Source: Bradyrhizobium altum
GTDB taxonomy: Bacteria > Pseudomonadota > Alphaproteobacteria > Rhizobiales > Xanthobacteraceae
Length of the DNA stretch: 49,737 bases
Assembly (NCBI RefSeq): GCF_020889705.1
Contig: NZ_JACMYP010000031.1
Coordinates: forward strand, 1 to 49,737
Direction: 5' to 3'
The notes under the pieces are model-generated. The model was not told where the DNA came from. It saw only the letters and a program-made list of their open reading frames with translations, and made no database searches. Each line of letters opens with the position of its first letter. Positions within the stretch are counted from its first letter, which is position 1. A program made the position numbers and the translations under genes. Of the stretch, positions 24,174 through 32,553 are shown in pieces.

Positions 24174-25136
24174 TCACCCGACCTTCCAGCCGGTCGCCGC
24201 CACGATGCCTTGGTAGAACTCCGGCGTGTAGGCCTGCTCTGGGGTCTTGCGCACGCGCTCGTCGAGCAGATGCGCATCGTCGCCGACCAGGATGCGCCAG
24301 CGATCGGCCTTCACGCCGTCGAGGATGATCTTGGCGGCGGCAGCCGCCGAGGTCGGAGCCTCGTCATGGAAGATGCGCGCACGGTCGAGCGCGAGCTGCT
24401 GGATGTCGGCATCCGACATCTTGGCAACATCGATGCCCTGCCCTTGCAGACGCTGCCGGACCTGCTTGAGCTCGTCGGGATTGAGCTGGTCGGCGCCATT
24501 CTGCACCTTGCGCGAGTTCGACACGATCGAGGTGCCGATGTGACCGGGCATCACGACCGAGCATTTGACATGCGGCGCGTTGAGCCGGAGATCGTTGATC
24601 ATCGCCTCGGTGAATCCCTTCACCGCGAACTTCGCCGCGCTGTAGGCGGTGTGCGACACGCCCATGCCGACCGACGCCCAGAAGCCGTTGACGCTCGAGG
24701 TGTTGACGATGTGCGCCTCGTCGGCCTTCACCAGCAGCGGCAGGAAGGTGCGGACGCCGAGATAGACGCCGCCCCAGCAGATATTGAAGGTGCGCTCCCA
24801 CTGCTCGCGCGTGTTGGTGAACAGGCTGCCGCCACCGCCGATGCCGGCGTTGTTGAACAGCAAATGGATCTTATCGGTCGCCTGCTGCTCGACCAGCTCG
24901 TCGCGAAAACGCTTGTAGTGATCCTCGATCGAGACGTCGGCCACATGGGTGGTGATGCGCAGCCCCTGCGGCAGCTTCTCGACCTCGCACAACCGCTTGG
25001 TCTCGGCCATCGCTTCCATCGAGACGTCGCACATCGCGACATTGCATCCCTCAGCAACAAGCTGCCGCGCCAGCTCGCGCCCCATGCCCGTGCCGCCCCC
25101 CGTGATGACGGCAATCTTTCCGGCGAAATCCTTCAT
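24174..25136 (-). CDS. Short-chain dehydrogenase/reductase (SDR)
   Basis: 320 residues, classical SDR with a C-terminal extension. NAD(P) binding: VITGGGTGMGRELARQL (10-26). Other motifs: LLFNNAGIGGGG (92-102), catalytic Ser in IVNTSSVNGF (143-152) and SHTAYSAAKFAVKG with Tyr165 and Lys169. An acidic Asp after the second strand (CDVSM, 36-40) favours NAD(H) over NADP(H). The substrate is unknown. It shares no operon partner; the next feature upstream is a gene-poor stretch. Confidence 0.92.
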   Translation of the reverse strand: MKDFAGKIAVITGGGTGMGRELARQLVAEGCNVAMCDVSMEAMAETKRLCEVEKLPQGLRITTHVADVSIEDHYKRFRDELVEQQATDKIHLLFNNAGIGGGGSLFTNTREQWERTFNICWGGVYLGVRTFLPLLVKADEAHIVNTSSVNGFWASVGMGVSHTAYSAAKFAVKGFTEAMINDLRLNAPHVKCSVVMPGHIGTSIVSNSRKVQNGADQLNPDELKQVRQRLQGQGIDVAKMSDADIQQLALDRARIFHDEAPTSAAAAAKIILDGVKADRWRILVGDDAHLLDERVRKTPEQAYTPEFYQGIVAATGWKVG

Positions 25137-25372
25137 CTGAGATCCGTTCCTTCCTTGATTCTTCTTGCCCTGCTTGTTCTTGGTTTCGGCTGGAGTGCGG
25201 ATCGCAGTCCCGGCCGCTTGGCTGCGGCACTCTACATCACCGAATTGTCGCGCAGCAACGGCGCCAGCCCATCACGCGCAAGTGTGGCGCGCCAGCAGAA
25301 GATCAAGGCTGTGGGCGCTGTAACGAAATCATTCCGCGTAGCGAACAATCCGATATCAAAAAAGCGGAGACG

Positions 25373-25510
25373 ATGATCGTGCAGATCCTGAACAGATCGG
25401 TCGCAACGACGCTGATGGCGATCGCGGCCGGCATTTCCACTGCGGCCGCTGCCACCGCGGTCACACCGCCGAGGCCGTGCGACGGCGCCTGTGCCGACAG
25501 CTCACGCTGA
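25373..25510 (+). CDS. Possible small exported peptide
   Basis: A 45-codon frame with GGAG just upstream of the ATG. The product has a signal-peptide-like start (SVATTLMAIAAGISTAAAA) and a short mature part with two Cys (PRPCDGACADSSR). I do not recognise it. It could be the 5' remnant of a longer exported protein, or not a gene at all. Confidence 0.35.
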   Translation: MIVQILNRSVATTLMAIAAGISTAAAATAVTPPRPCDGACADSSR

Positions 25511-25652
25511 TCGGATCAGACAAGCGCACAAGCGGCGTCGCACATACATCGTCATCGCATACGCTCTCAGATGCTGAGATGATGTCGCTCGATCTCGAAC
25601 GCTTGTCCGCGAACCCTGTGAACGCCAGGTCGGAGCGCGGGACCGCTCCGCG

Positions 25653-25865
25653 CTATTCGGCTGTCTCGATCCGCACAGAAGCGCGCCGCCGCAGAACGCC
25701 GGTGCCAGCGCTCAAGACGAGCTTGAGCAGGCCGCGCCACGAGAAGTCGACGACAACCTCATGGTGCCGCAATCCCTTGCCGCCCTTCACCAGCCCGAGA
25801 TCCCGGATCAAGCAGTAATGGCCGCTGCTCATCCGAGCCAGGCGGCTGTTCTTGAAGCGTCCCAT
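25653..25865 (-). CDS. Doubtful small hypothetical protein
   Basis: A 70-codon frame starting MGRFKNSRLARMSSGHYCLI and containing HHEVVVDFSWRGLLKLVLSA. Its composition is more protein-like than the overlapping plus-strand frames, but it has no clear Shine-Dalgarno and no family that I know. Listed because nothing else explains this segment. Confidence 0.22.
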   Translation of the reverse strand: MGRFKNSRLARMSSGHYCLIRDLGLVKGGKGLRHHEVVVDFSWRGLLKLVLSAGTGVLRRRASVRIETAE

Positions 25866-26009
25866 GAATGACGAGAATGCACTGCGGATCGATTCCGTCA
25901 AATCTTGACGGCGTCGAATCGGCGAGACGGTGTGAGCCCTGCTTGCGAAGCAGCTGTCTGCGACGGCCGCACGCGTCACGATCTTCGGCGGCGACCCGTG
26001 CCTTGAATC

Positions 26010-26040
26010 AAAAACCTCCGGCAGGGCATTGCCGGAGGTT
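26010..26040 (-). terminator. Intrinsic terminator of the small-RNA candidate
   Basis: Minus-strand stem AACCTCCGGCA / TGCCGGAGGTT, 11 perfect pairs with a six-base loop, followed by TTTTT (plus-strand A-run 26010-26014). No protein gene ends here: the porin has its own terminator 170 bases upstream in the same direction. Confidence 0.8.
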
Positions 26041-26086
26041 TGGGAGGCTTAGCATGAGCTAAGAGCCATCATTCAATGTGTTGGCT
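26010..26086 (-). ncRNA. Candidate small RNA, three contiguous hairpins
   Basis: On the minus strand, starting at about 26086: hairpin 1 with arms AGCCA (26082-26086) and TGGCT (26064-26068); hairpin 2 CTTAGC-TCAT-GCTAAG (26048-26063), directly adjacent; a single-stranded CCTCCCA linker (26041-26047); and a perfect 11-bp terminator stem (26013-26040) ending in five T. No open frame fits. A promoter is visible immediately upstream. The unpaired CCTCC is an anti-Shine-Dalgarno motif as found in several alphaproteobacterial trans-acting RNAs, and AAACCTCC is an exact complement of the porin ribosome-binding site. I do not recognise a named family. Confidence 0.6.
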
Positions 26087-26092
26087 GCCACG

Positions 26093-26121
26093 TATATAGT
26101 TTAGTAGATCAGGTAAGTAAA
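26093..26121 (-). promoter_or_regulatory. Promoter of the small-RNA candidate
   Basis: Minus strand: -35 TTTACT (26116-26121), 17-base spacer, -10 TATATA (26093-26098). Transcription would start near 26086, exactly the first base of hairpin 1. Confidence 0.5.
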
Positions 26122-26211
26122 TAAATTTGCCGCGAATGAATCGCATGGCACGTCTTCGTTGTTCGCCTGGACCGAAATGACGCAGCCAATCTTCCGCTAC
26201 CTATTCCAGTT

Positions 26212-26245
26212 GAAGAAAAAACCCCGGCAGTTGCCCGCCGGGGTT
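26212..26245 (-). terminator. Porin gene terminator
   Basis: Minus strand AACCCCGGC (arm 26237-26245) pairs with GCCGGGGTT (arm 26220-26228), followed by TTTTTTCTTC. It lies 30 bases after the porin stop. Confidence 0.9.
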
Positions 26246-26274
26246 CTGTCAGATCGAGATCAGATCAACCGGTA

Positions 26275-27813
26275 TTACCAGTTGCGCTGAGCGCGCAAGA
26301 GCATCTGGACAGTGTCCTGATCCTTCAGCTCGTAGATCGCCGAAGGCTTGCCGACAGCGGCAGCGGCCGTGGTGATCGTGCCGGCATACTTCTGATCGAG
26401 ATGCGAGTAGGTCACGTCGGCCGAGAAGGTCAGGTTCTTGACCGGGGTCCAACGGGTGATCACGCCGATCTGCGCGATGTTGTAGTCGGGGTTGCAGCTG
26501 GTCACGCCAGCGCCGCCAGCGAACGCGGCACGGAAGGTACCACCGACGCCGCCAACGCCGCAGATGAGCGACTTGGCCGTGTCGTTGTACATGATCGCAG
26601 CGTAGGCCCCGTAGATGCTGGTATTCCAGTAGGGATCCCAGTTGTGGGTGTACGCACCGCGCATACCCCAGGTCTTGATGCTCTGCTGCTGGCCGCCGGG
26701 GCCGAACACCGTGTCAGGCGCAGTGCCGAAGCCGACGCTGCCATACGCACCCGGGAGGTTCGAACCGCTGTAGATGGCGATCGAGCCAACCTGGCTGGCC
26801 AGGTCTTGGATGTTGTAACGGGTCGCACCGTCGGTGTAGACGCCCTGGATGTTGATGGTGTCGCCGGGTCCGGTCGGGATGTTCTTGATCGACAGGGCCA
26901 GCGCACCAGCCCAGCCCCACTTGTCGTCCGGATGACCGGTCAACTCGGTGCCGCCGTAGTAGGCTGCGTGATTGTCATGCGCCGCGACCGACGCCTGGAA
27001 GATACCCCAAGCCTGGTCAACCTTGAGCGCGGCGATGAAGTCCGGCGCGATCGTGCCGGCGAAGTCGCTCGAGCCGTAGGCACCACCAGCGCCGAGGTTG
27101 TTCACGCCGGCCTGGGAGTACGCCACCTGATCCTGCGCCGACAGCGCCAACGATACGCCGTTGCCGAACTGCGCAGTGTAGGTGAACTGGTTCACGCCGT
27201 TGGTGGTGTTCACGCCACCGACGAGACCGTCATAGTTGTTGCCCGGATAGGCGGTCCAGGGAGCAGCGAACTGCGAGACCGCCTTACCCATGGTGAAGCC
27301 GGCGAACTGGATGAAGGCGTAGTAGACGCCGACCGAACCGGCCGCAACGTTGCCCGAACTAGCGTTGTTCGGCGCAGATGCCGTGCCGATCGGCGAGTAG
27401 ATCGTCGAACCGGCGGCAGCGCCCGGACCGTAGCTGTCCGAGGTCCAGGTGAACACCGCATCGAAGTAGGTGCGGACCACGCCGTACTCGGTCGCGGTGC
27501 GGGTGTCGATGTTCAAGTCTTCACGCGAACGCCAGGTGTAGCCGTTGGTGAAGCGGTTGTTGGCACCGCTGGCGCCGTTGTAGTTCGGGCCGTAGACGCT
27601 GTTGCCGTTGATAACCAAGTCAGCGCGTACGTAGCCGCCCAGCTTGATGCAGGTGTCGGTGCCGGGGATGTAGTAGAAGCCCGGACCATAAAGGGAGCAA
27701 ACCTTCACGTATTCGACCGCTTTGGCCTTAACGGGAAGATCGGCCGCCTGTGCCCCGCCGACCGCGACCAGCGCAGCGGCCGAGCCCAGAATAAGGCTCT
27801 TTGCCAATTTCAT
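26275..27813 (-). CDS. Outer-membrane porin (rhizobial Porin_2 family)
   Basis: 512 residues, within the range of Bradyrhizobium general porins. The signal peptide MKLAKSLILGSAAALVAVGG ends at AQA, and the mature protein starts ADLPVKAKAVEYVKVCSLYG with the family's two N-terminal cysteines (VCSLYG, DTCIKLGGYVRADL). Many alternating beta-strands follow, and the protein ends MLLRAQRNW, short of the usual C-terminal Phe but with an aromatic. It forms a trimeric pore for small solutes. ATG 27813 has TTGGAGG seven bases upstream. A strong terminator follows, and the small-RNA candidate lies beyond it on the same strand. The long leader region suggests regulation. Confidence 0.95.
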   Translation of the reverse strand: MKLAKSLILGSAAALVAVGGAQAADLPVKAKAVEYVKVCSLYGPGFYYIPGTDTCIKLGGYVRADLVINGNSVYGPNYNGASGANNRFTNGYTWRSREDLNIDTRTATEYGVVRTYFDAVFTWTSDSYGPGAAAGSTIYSPIGTASAPNNASSGNVAAGSVGVYYAFIQFAGFTMGKAVSQFAAPWTAYPGNNYDGLVGGVNTTNGVNQFTYTAQFGNGVSLALSAQDQVAYSQAGVNNLGAGGAYGSSDFAGTIAPDFIAALKVDQAWGIFQASVAAHDNHAAYYGGTELTGHPDDKWGWAGALALSIKNIPTGPGDTINIQGVYTDGATRYNIQDLASQVGSIAIYSGSNLPGAYGSVGFGTAPDTVFGPGGQQQSIKTWGMRGAYTHNWDPYWNTSIYGAYAAIMYNDTAKSLICGVGGVGGTFRAAFAGGAGVTSCNPDYNIAQIGVITRWTPVKNLTFSADVTYSHLDQKYAGTITTAAAAVGKPSAIYELKDQDTVQMLLRAQRNW

Positions 27814-28266
27814 TTTAAACCTCCAAGTTGCTCATATGCGTAGAGTCCGGGTCGCGAGCGCCCCGTGATCCTCCCGCATTGTCCAAGACCGTTTTCCCCA
27901 AACCCCGCACCCTCAGATCAATCTGTGGTGTGCGACGGACTTGAACGATCACCGCAACGGGACGATCGAGATTCCCCTACCGCCGGGTTCAATATGCATG
28001 GGCGAGTTGCCCAATCAAAATAGTTTATAAAGTCAGGAATGCGAATGCGGCCACACTGTGTCTCGCCGGCAACGCTCGACTTAAGCCCCTTACCTGCATG
28101 GGCAAATTTGTCGCACCCCAAATAGCCGAACCGTCACATACACATCATAATTGCTTTACGTTCACTTGCCTTCCTGAGCGACTTACTAGAAAAAAAGTCC
28201 GCCGACGCGGGAATCAAGAAATAAATCAGCACAAAGCTGAGTCGGCAACGTAGGGAAGGGGAAGCT
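27814..28266. promoter_or_regulatory. Intergenic control region, porin / MarR-like gene
   Basis: 453 bases between divergent genes, A+T-richer than its surroundings. A possible porin promoter on the minus strand has TTGATT (-35, 28013-28018) and an A+T -10 near 27990; between them TGGGC-AACTC-GCCCA is an inverted repeat. TGCATGGGC occurs at 27995-28003 and again exactly 100 bases away at 28095-28103. The MarR-like gene has GGAAGGGGA before its GTG. No open frame is convincing here. Confidence 0.4.
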
Positions 28267-28779
28267 GTGTCAGTGACCAGGAAGGATCAGGCGCGCCTGC
28301 GCGCCATCGAGAATCTCGACATCATCAAACGCTTTACGCTCGAGATCTCGTCCATCAACTCGCATCTCGAACGGGTCCGCCAGCTCTGGGGCAAGGCGCT
28401 TGGCGTCAGCGGTCCGCAATGGATGATCCTGATCGCGATCTCGGACCTCGACAAGGATGACGGCGTGCCGATCAACGTGGTGTCGAAGCTGCTGCATGTC
28501 GATCCGTCGTTCGTGACCACGCAGTCCAAGCTGCTCGAACAGAAGGAGCTGCTGCGCCGCGCGTCCTCCCCGGCCGATGCGCGCGTGGTCCGCCTGTCGC
28601 TGACCGACAAGACCCGAAAGCATCTGGCGGGCCTCGCCGACCAGCACAAGGCGTTCAAGAAGACCGTGTTCGAGGAATTCAGCGAGCCCGAACTGGCTGA
28701 ATTCACGGCCAAGCTTGCGATGCTCAACAACCGCATGGAAAAGGCATGCCTGATCGCCGCGATGGATTTCGAGACCTGA
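28267..28779 (+). CDS. MarR-family winged-helix regulator
   Basis: 170 residues. Helix-turn-helix and wing are visible in VSGPQWMILIAISDLD, INVVSKLLHVDPSFVTTQSK, LLEQKELLRRASSPADARVV and RLSLTDK, with the conserved D-A-R wing element. Flanking helices (FTLEISSINSHLERVRQLWG and the C-terminal EFSEPELAEF) should form the dimer. The GTG at 28267 has GGGGA just upstream. It is divergent from the porin across 453 bases, so porin control is possible but not shown. A weak hairpin GGGCGT-AAACG-ACGCCC (28794-28810) follows the stop, then tRNA-Pro. Confidence 0.9.
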   Translation: MSVTRKDQARLRAIENLDIIKRFTLEISSINSHLERVRQLWGKALGVSGPQWMILIAISDLDKDDGVPINVVSKLLHVDPSFVTTQSKLLEQKELLRRASSPADARVVRLSLTDKTRKHLAGLADQHKAFKKTVFEEFSEPELAEFTAKLAMLNNRMEKACLIAAMDFET

Positions 28780-28842
28780 CGATTGCCGCATCGGGGCGTA
28801 AACGACGCCCGAATGCTCTCAAACATCGCATGCTTTGAAAAA

Positions 28843-28920
28843 TGGTCGGAGCGAGAGGATTTGAACCTCCGACCCCTAGTCTCCCAGACTAGTGCGCTAA
28901 CCGGGCTGCGCCACGCTCCG
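28843..28920 (-). tRNA. tRNA-Pro (anticodon GGG)
   Basis: 78 bases with encoded CCA. The acceptor stem pairs CGGAGCG (5', 28914-28920) with CGCTCCG before A-CCA. The anticodon arm is CTAGT-CTGGGAG-ACTAG with anticodon GGG, reading CCC and CCU. The T arm GGAGG-TTCAAAT-CCTCT is standard. Transcribed from the minus strand; no integrase or duplicated 3' end was seen nearby. Confidence 0.97.
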
Positions 28921-29019
28921 ATGCCGTTCCATTAGCTGCGATCCTGCGTTCGCGCAAGGCGGAGCAGGCCCTTTAAGGGCTGCAATCCGGGCCCGGTTCC
29001 CAATGGCAGCTTCCTGGGC

Positions 29020-29613
29020 TCAGCCGTCCTTCATCGCCGCATCGATCAGCTGCCGGCAGGCGACCAGCTCCTGCAGCACGCGTTCGAGCCGCTCCCGATC
29101 GACTGGCGGAACGGTCGGGCGCACCGGCGGCGCAGCCGACGCCTTGCCCGGATGGGCGTGCGCCTTGTAGGTCGACAGGATCGGATCCACGTCGGGATCG
29201 ACGAATCGGTAGTCGATTCCCCCCTCATCGCCGTCGCCCTCCTCGCCGTCGAAATCGAGGCCGTCATTGCTCTCGAGATCCTCGGGCTCGGCCATGCTGT
29301 TGCCGACCGCCTCCTCGACCGCGCCGAACGAGACGGCAGCGGTCTGGTCGGCGATGCCCTGCACCGACTTGATGCCGTGCTCTTTCAGGATCCGCTGCAC
29401 GCCGCGGATGGTGTAGCCCTCGCCGTAGAGCAGCCGGCGGATGCCCTTGAGCAGGTCGACGTCGTCGGGGCGATAATAGCGGCGTCCGCCGCTGCGCTTC
29501 ATCGGCTTGATCTGCGCGAAGCGCGTTTCCCAGAATCTCAGCACATGCTGGGGAATATCGAGCTCATCTGCGACTTCGCTGATGGTACGGAACGCATCCG
29601 GCGCCTTGTCCAA
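29020..29613 (-). CDS. MerR-family transcriptional regulator (ihfA-linked)
   Basis: 197 residues. The N-terminal MerR winged helix (about 8-78) reads [40 protein letters not shown] and [20 protein letters not shown]. The middle is a long acidic, Asp/Glu-rich stretch (about 110-135) without effector domain, and the C terminus is a short helix ([18 protein letters not shown]). This gene follows ihfA in most Rhizobiales; its target is not known to me. The start is TTG at 29613 with GGAG in range; the next ATG is inside the DNA-binding domain and would destroy it. A repeat fills the gap to ihfA. Confidence 0.9.
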   Translation of the reverse strand: MDKAPDAFRTISEVADELDIPQHVLRFWETRFAQIKPMKRSGGRRYYRPDDVDLLKGIRRLLYGEGYTIRGVQRILKEHGIKSVQGIADQTAAVSFGAVEEAVGNSMAEPEDLESNDGLDFDGEEGDGDEGGIDYRFVDPDVDPILSTYKAHAHPGKASAAPPVRPTVPPVDRERLERVLQELVACRQLIDAAMKDG

Positions 29614-29652
29614 ATGCCCGCTCCTCTGGCTTCAATGCCTGGAGCCCGTTCC

Positions 29653-29739
29653 GTTCCGATCGAAACGGGGCTCCGGATTCTGGTTTTGGCGCGTCTTCTT
29701 CACGCGAACCGGGTTATCCACTTCGCTTGAAAACGCCCT
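29653..29739. repeat. Interspersed repeat family A, copy 2
   Basis: Same blocks as copy 1 at 6250-6340: GTTCCGATCG, GGGGCTCCGGATTCTG, GGCGCGTCTTCTTCACGCG, CCACTTCGCTTGAAAACGC. It sits between ihfA and the MerR gene within the operon and runs up to the ihfA stop codon (29738-29740). Confidence 0.8.
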
Positions 29740-30073
29740 AGTCGGCCTTGCTGCCGTCGCCATTGGTGACGGCATGGCCATTGATCCGCTGCTTCAGGAT
29801 CGCCGACGGCTTGAACACCATCACCCGCCGCGGCGAGATCGGCACCTCGGTGCCGGTCTTTGGATTGCGCCCGATACGCTGGCCCTTCTTGCGCACCATG
29901 AAGGAGCCGAATGAGGACAACTTCACCGTCTCGCCCTTTTCCAGGCAATCGGTGATCTCCTTCAGCACCAACTCGACAAACGCCGACGATTCCGTGCGCG
30001 ACAGACCTACCTTTTGGTAGACCGCCTCACACAAATCGACGCGCGTCACTGTTTTTCCGGTTCCCGTGGTCAT
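29738..30073 (-). CDS. ihfA: Integration host factor subunit alpha
   Basis: 111 residues, the IHF-alpha length in alphaproteobacteria. Signatures: [20 protein letters not shown] at the N terminus, [20 protein letters not shown] and [20 protein letters not shown], with the Pro at the tip of the DNA-intercalating beta-arm. IHF bends DNA and takes part in replication, recombination and sigma-54 promoters. ATG 30073 begins [11 protein letters not shown]; an in-frame upstream ATG at 30133 is rejected. The gene has its own promoter candidate upstream, inside the plsX-fabH-ihfA operon. Confidence 0.96.
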   Translation of the reverse strand: MTTGTGKTVTRVDLCEAVYQKVGLSRTESSAFVELVLKEITDCLEKGETVKLSSFGSFMVRKKGQRIGRNPKTGTEVPISPRRVMVFKPSAILKQRINGHAVTNGDGSKAD

Positions 30074-30111
30074 CGCCTGCCCCGCACTCTCGGCGAACAA
30101 TTTCTTGACTG

Positions 30112-30140
30112 AAATTAAAAGCTTAGCGCGCAATGGTCAA
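30112..30140 (-). promoter_or_regulatory. Internal promoter of ihfA
   Basis: Minus strand: TTGACC (30135-30140), exactly 17 bases, TAATTT (30112-30117), 38 bases before the ihfA ATG. It lies in the 129-base gap after fabH. Confidence 0.55.
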
Positions 30141-30202
30141 CAGCGACCAGCATCCGGCGCTGGAAAGATGCCGGCAACCTGCCGATACTCTTTGGCGATG
30201 CG

Positions 30203-31180
30203 CTACCAGCGCACGAGCGCCGAACCCCAGGTGAAGCCGCCGCCCATCGCCTCGAACAGCACCAGATCGCCCTTCTTGACGCGCCCGTCCCTCACGGCAA
30301 CCGATAGCGCGAGCGGGATCGAGGCCGCCGAGGTGTTGCCGTGCTTGTCGACTGTCAAGACCACCTTCTGCGGCGCAATATGCAGCTTGTGGGCCGAGGC
30401 ATCGATGATTCGCTTGTTGGCCTGGTGCGGAATGAACCAGTTGATGTCGTCGGCGGTAAAGCCGGTGGCGTTGAACGCGTCGACGATCACATCGGTGATC
30501 ATGCCGACGGCGTGCTTGAATACCTCGCGGCCTTCCATCCGGAGATGGCCGACCGTCTTGGTCGAGCCGGGACCGCCATCGACGAACAGCTTCGACTTGT
30601 GGCGTCCGTCCGAGCGCAGATGCGTCGTCAGCACGCCGGGATCGTCGGTCGTGCCGGAATGCTGCTGCGCTTCCAGCACCACCGCGCCGGCGCCATCGCC
30701 GAACAGCACGCAGGTACCGCGGTCGTTCCAGTCGAGGATACGCGAGAAGGTTTCGGCGCCGATCACCAAGGCCCGCTTGTGGGTCCCGGCGCGCAGGAAA
30801 TTGTCCGCGGTGGTCAGCGCAAAGACGAAGCCGGAGCACACCGCCTGCAGATCAAACGCGACGCCGTGGTTGATGCCGAGCGCGTGCTGGACCGCGACCG
30901 CGGTCGCCGGAAACGTGTTGTCGGGCGTCGAGGTCGCCAGCACAATCAGGTCGATCGACTGGGCGTCGATCTTGGCATCGGCGAGCGCGGCGCGCGCCGC
31001 GTTGATCGCGAGATGCGAGGTGAACTCGTCATCGGCGGCGATGTGCCGCTCGCTGATGCCGGTGCGCTGCACGATCCAGTCATCGGACGTGTCGATTCGG
31101 CTCGCCAGTTCGGCATTGGTCAAAACCCGCTCCGGCAGATATGAGCCGCAGCCGAGCACTACCGAACGTATCGCAGTCAC
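30203..31180 (-). CDS. fabH: Beta-ketoacyl-ACP synthase III
   Basis: 325 residues. Starts fatty acid synthesis by condensing acetyl-CoA with malonyl-ACP. The catalytic triad is visible: Cys115 in [13 protein letters not shown], His252 in [12 protein letters not shown] and Asn282 in [11 protein letters not shown]. Other family stretches are [16 protein letters not shown] and [10 protein letters not shown]. Its ATG overlaps the plsX stop (ATGA), so translation is coupled. The plsX-fabH pair is widely conserved. Confidence 0.98.
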   Translation of the reverse strand: MTAIRSVVLGCGSYLPERVLTNAELASRIDTSDDWIVQRTGISERHIAADDEFTSHLAINAARAALADAKIDAQSIDLIVLATSTPDNTFPATAVAVQHALGINHGVAFDLQAVCSGFVFALTTADNFLRAGTHKRALVIGAETFSRILDWNDRGTCVLFGDGAGAVVLEAQQHSGTTDDPGVLTTHLRSDGRHKSKLFVDGGPGSTKTVGHLRMEGREVFKHAVGMITDVIVDAFNATGFTADDINWFIPHQANKRIIDASAHKLHIAPQKVVLTVDKHGNTSAASIPLALSVAVRDGRVKKGDLVLFEAMGGGFTWGSALVRW

Positions 31181-32238
31181 GAGACAGCCTCCTGCGCGGT
31201 CTGCGCCTTTACCAGGGCGCCGCCATCGCGGTTGAGCATCTGATTGATCTTGGTGAGGAGATCGTAGTGGGCCATCTCATAGCCAACATCCACCGCATAG
31301 GCAAAGCCTTCCGCGTTGATGCCGCCATGGCTCTTGACCACCACGCCGTTCAGGCCGAGCAGCAGACCGCCATTCGACTTGTTGGGATCGAGCTTGTCGC
31401 GCAGCTTCTGGAACGCGCCGCGGGCAAACAGATAGCCGATCCGCGCCAGCCAGCTCGACGACATCGCCTCGCGCAATAGCGTGAACATCTGGCGCGCGGT
31501 GCCTTCGGCGGCCTTGAGCGCGATATTGCCGCTGAAGCCTTCCGACACGATCACGTCGGCGAGCCCCTTGCCGATCGCATCGCCCTCGACAAAGCCGATA
31601 TAGTTGAACTGGGGCGCGTTCATCGCGCGCAGCATCTCGGCGGCCTCGCGGATTTCCCCGTGACCCTTGATTTCCTCGGACCCGATATTGAGCAGGCCGA
31701 CGGTCGGCCGTTCGAGGTTGAACAGCACGCTCGCCATCGCGCTGCCCATCACCGCGAGCGTCGCCAGATGGCGGGCGTCGCCGCCGATCGAGGCTCCGAG
31801 ATCGAGCACCACCGAATCGCCTCGCAGCGTCGGCCACGCCGCAGCGAGCGCCGGGCGGTCGACGCCCGGCAACGTCCGCAGATTGATACTGCCCATCGCC
31901 ATCAGCGCGCCTGAGTTGCCGGCGGAGACCGCAACGTCGGCCTCGCCGTGCTTCACCGCATCGATCGCCAGCCACATTGACGACGCCCTGCGGGTCCGCC
32001 GCAGCGCCTGGCTCGGCTTCTCGTCATTCTTCACCGCGACGTCGGTATGGATCACCTTCGATACCGCCTTCAGCGCAGGATGTTTCGCAAGCTCCGGCTC
32101 GATCTGGGCCCGGTCTCCGACCAGCAGGAATTCGCTGTCGGGATGACGGCTCAACGAGATCGCGGCGCCGGGAATGACCACCGATGCGCCGACATCGCCC
32201 CCCATGGCGTCAAGCGCGATTCGAACCTTATGAGGCAT
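31177..32238 (-). CDS. plsX: Phosphate acyltransferase PlsX
   Basis: 353 residues. Converts acyl-ACP and phosphate to acyl-phosphate for phosphatidic acid synthesis by PlsY. The N terminus [20 protein letters not shown] is diagnostic, followed by [51 protein letters not shown] and [23 protein letters not shown] 32238 gives MPHKVRIAL with GGGAC upstream; an extension to 32265 is rejected. In enteric bacteria rpmF precedes plsX, but no rpmF is present here; DUF177 lies 315 bases upstream. Confidence 0.97.
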   Translation of the reverse strand: MPHKVRIALDAMGGDVGASVVIPGAAISLSRHPDSEFLLVGDRAQIEPELAKHPALKAVSKVIHTDVAVKNDEKPSQALRRTRRASSMWLAIDAVKHGEADVAVSAGNSGALMAMGSINLRTLPGVDRPALAAAWPTLRGDSVVLDLGASIGGDARHLATLAVMGSAMASVLFNLERPTVGLLNIGSEEIKGHGEIREAAEMLRAMNAPQFNYIGFVEGDAIGKGLADVIVSEGFSGNIALKAAEGTARQMFTLLREAMSSSWLARIGYLFARGAFQKLRDKLDPNKSNGGLLLGLNGVVVKSHGGINAEGFAYAVDVGYEMAHYDLLTKINQMLNRDGGALVKAQTAQEAVS

Positions 32239-32553
32239 GAACGTCCCGGAAGCCTGCTCTCCCACAGCCCTTCAGATGAAGACCGCGAGCTTGAAGTCAC
32301 CGCCGTCAACGGCGCGCGGCGAAACGCCGGGCCGCGACAATAGCGTGTCCGCGGTCCGACACAACCTCTTGACCACAAAGAAGCGAGGCGCCGAACCGTC
32401 ACGCAACACATCAAGACATACCAGAAATACATGATATTTCAAACTATTATGACGCATACTTGAAGTAACCGGGAATACCCCTCGCGCAGGCCTGCAGGCA
32501 AGCCATCCCCTCAAATGTTGGAGCTGGCTGCCCTCAAGTTCCGTCAGCTCCCC
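32239..32553. other. Gap between DUF177 gene and plsX
   Basis: 315 bases. Near the DUF177 stop there are three imperfect direct repeats of CCCTCAA(G/A/C)TT on the plus strand (32507-32515, 32531-32540, 32551-32560). An A+T-rich tract at about 32405-32465 could hold a minus-strand plsX promoter (TTGAAA with TATGTC 16 bases on), but the match is poor. No rpmF and no other open frame that looks coding. Confidence 0.5.

Larger units (their letters stand above)
25137..26274. other. Gene-poor stretch between SDR and porin
   Basis: About 1.1 kb without a confident gene of normal length. It holds a possible 45-residue secreted peptide (25373-25510), a doubtful 70-residue minus-strand frame (25653-25865), a small-RNA candidate (26010-26086) and the porin terminator (26212-26245). 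From about 26090 to 26210 I see A+T-rich sequence only, apart from the small-RNA promoter. Confidence 0.6.

Noticed and set aside
25477..25818. 113-codon plus-strand frame
   Set aside because: Arg/Ser/Thr-rich shadow without ribosome-binding site or recognisable domain.
28843..28920. tRNA-Pro as an integration site for a genomic island
   Set aside because: No integrase gene and no direct repeat of the tRNA 3' end were seen within the window; the flanks are ordinary core genes.
32239..32553. rpmF between DUF177 and plsX
   Set aside because: No frame in this gap encodes the basic start of ribosomal protein L32.
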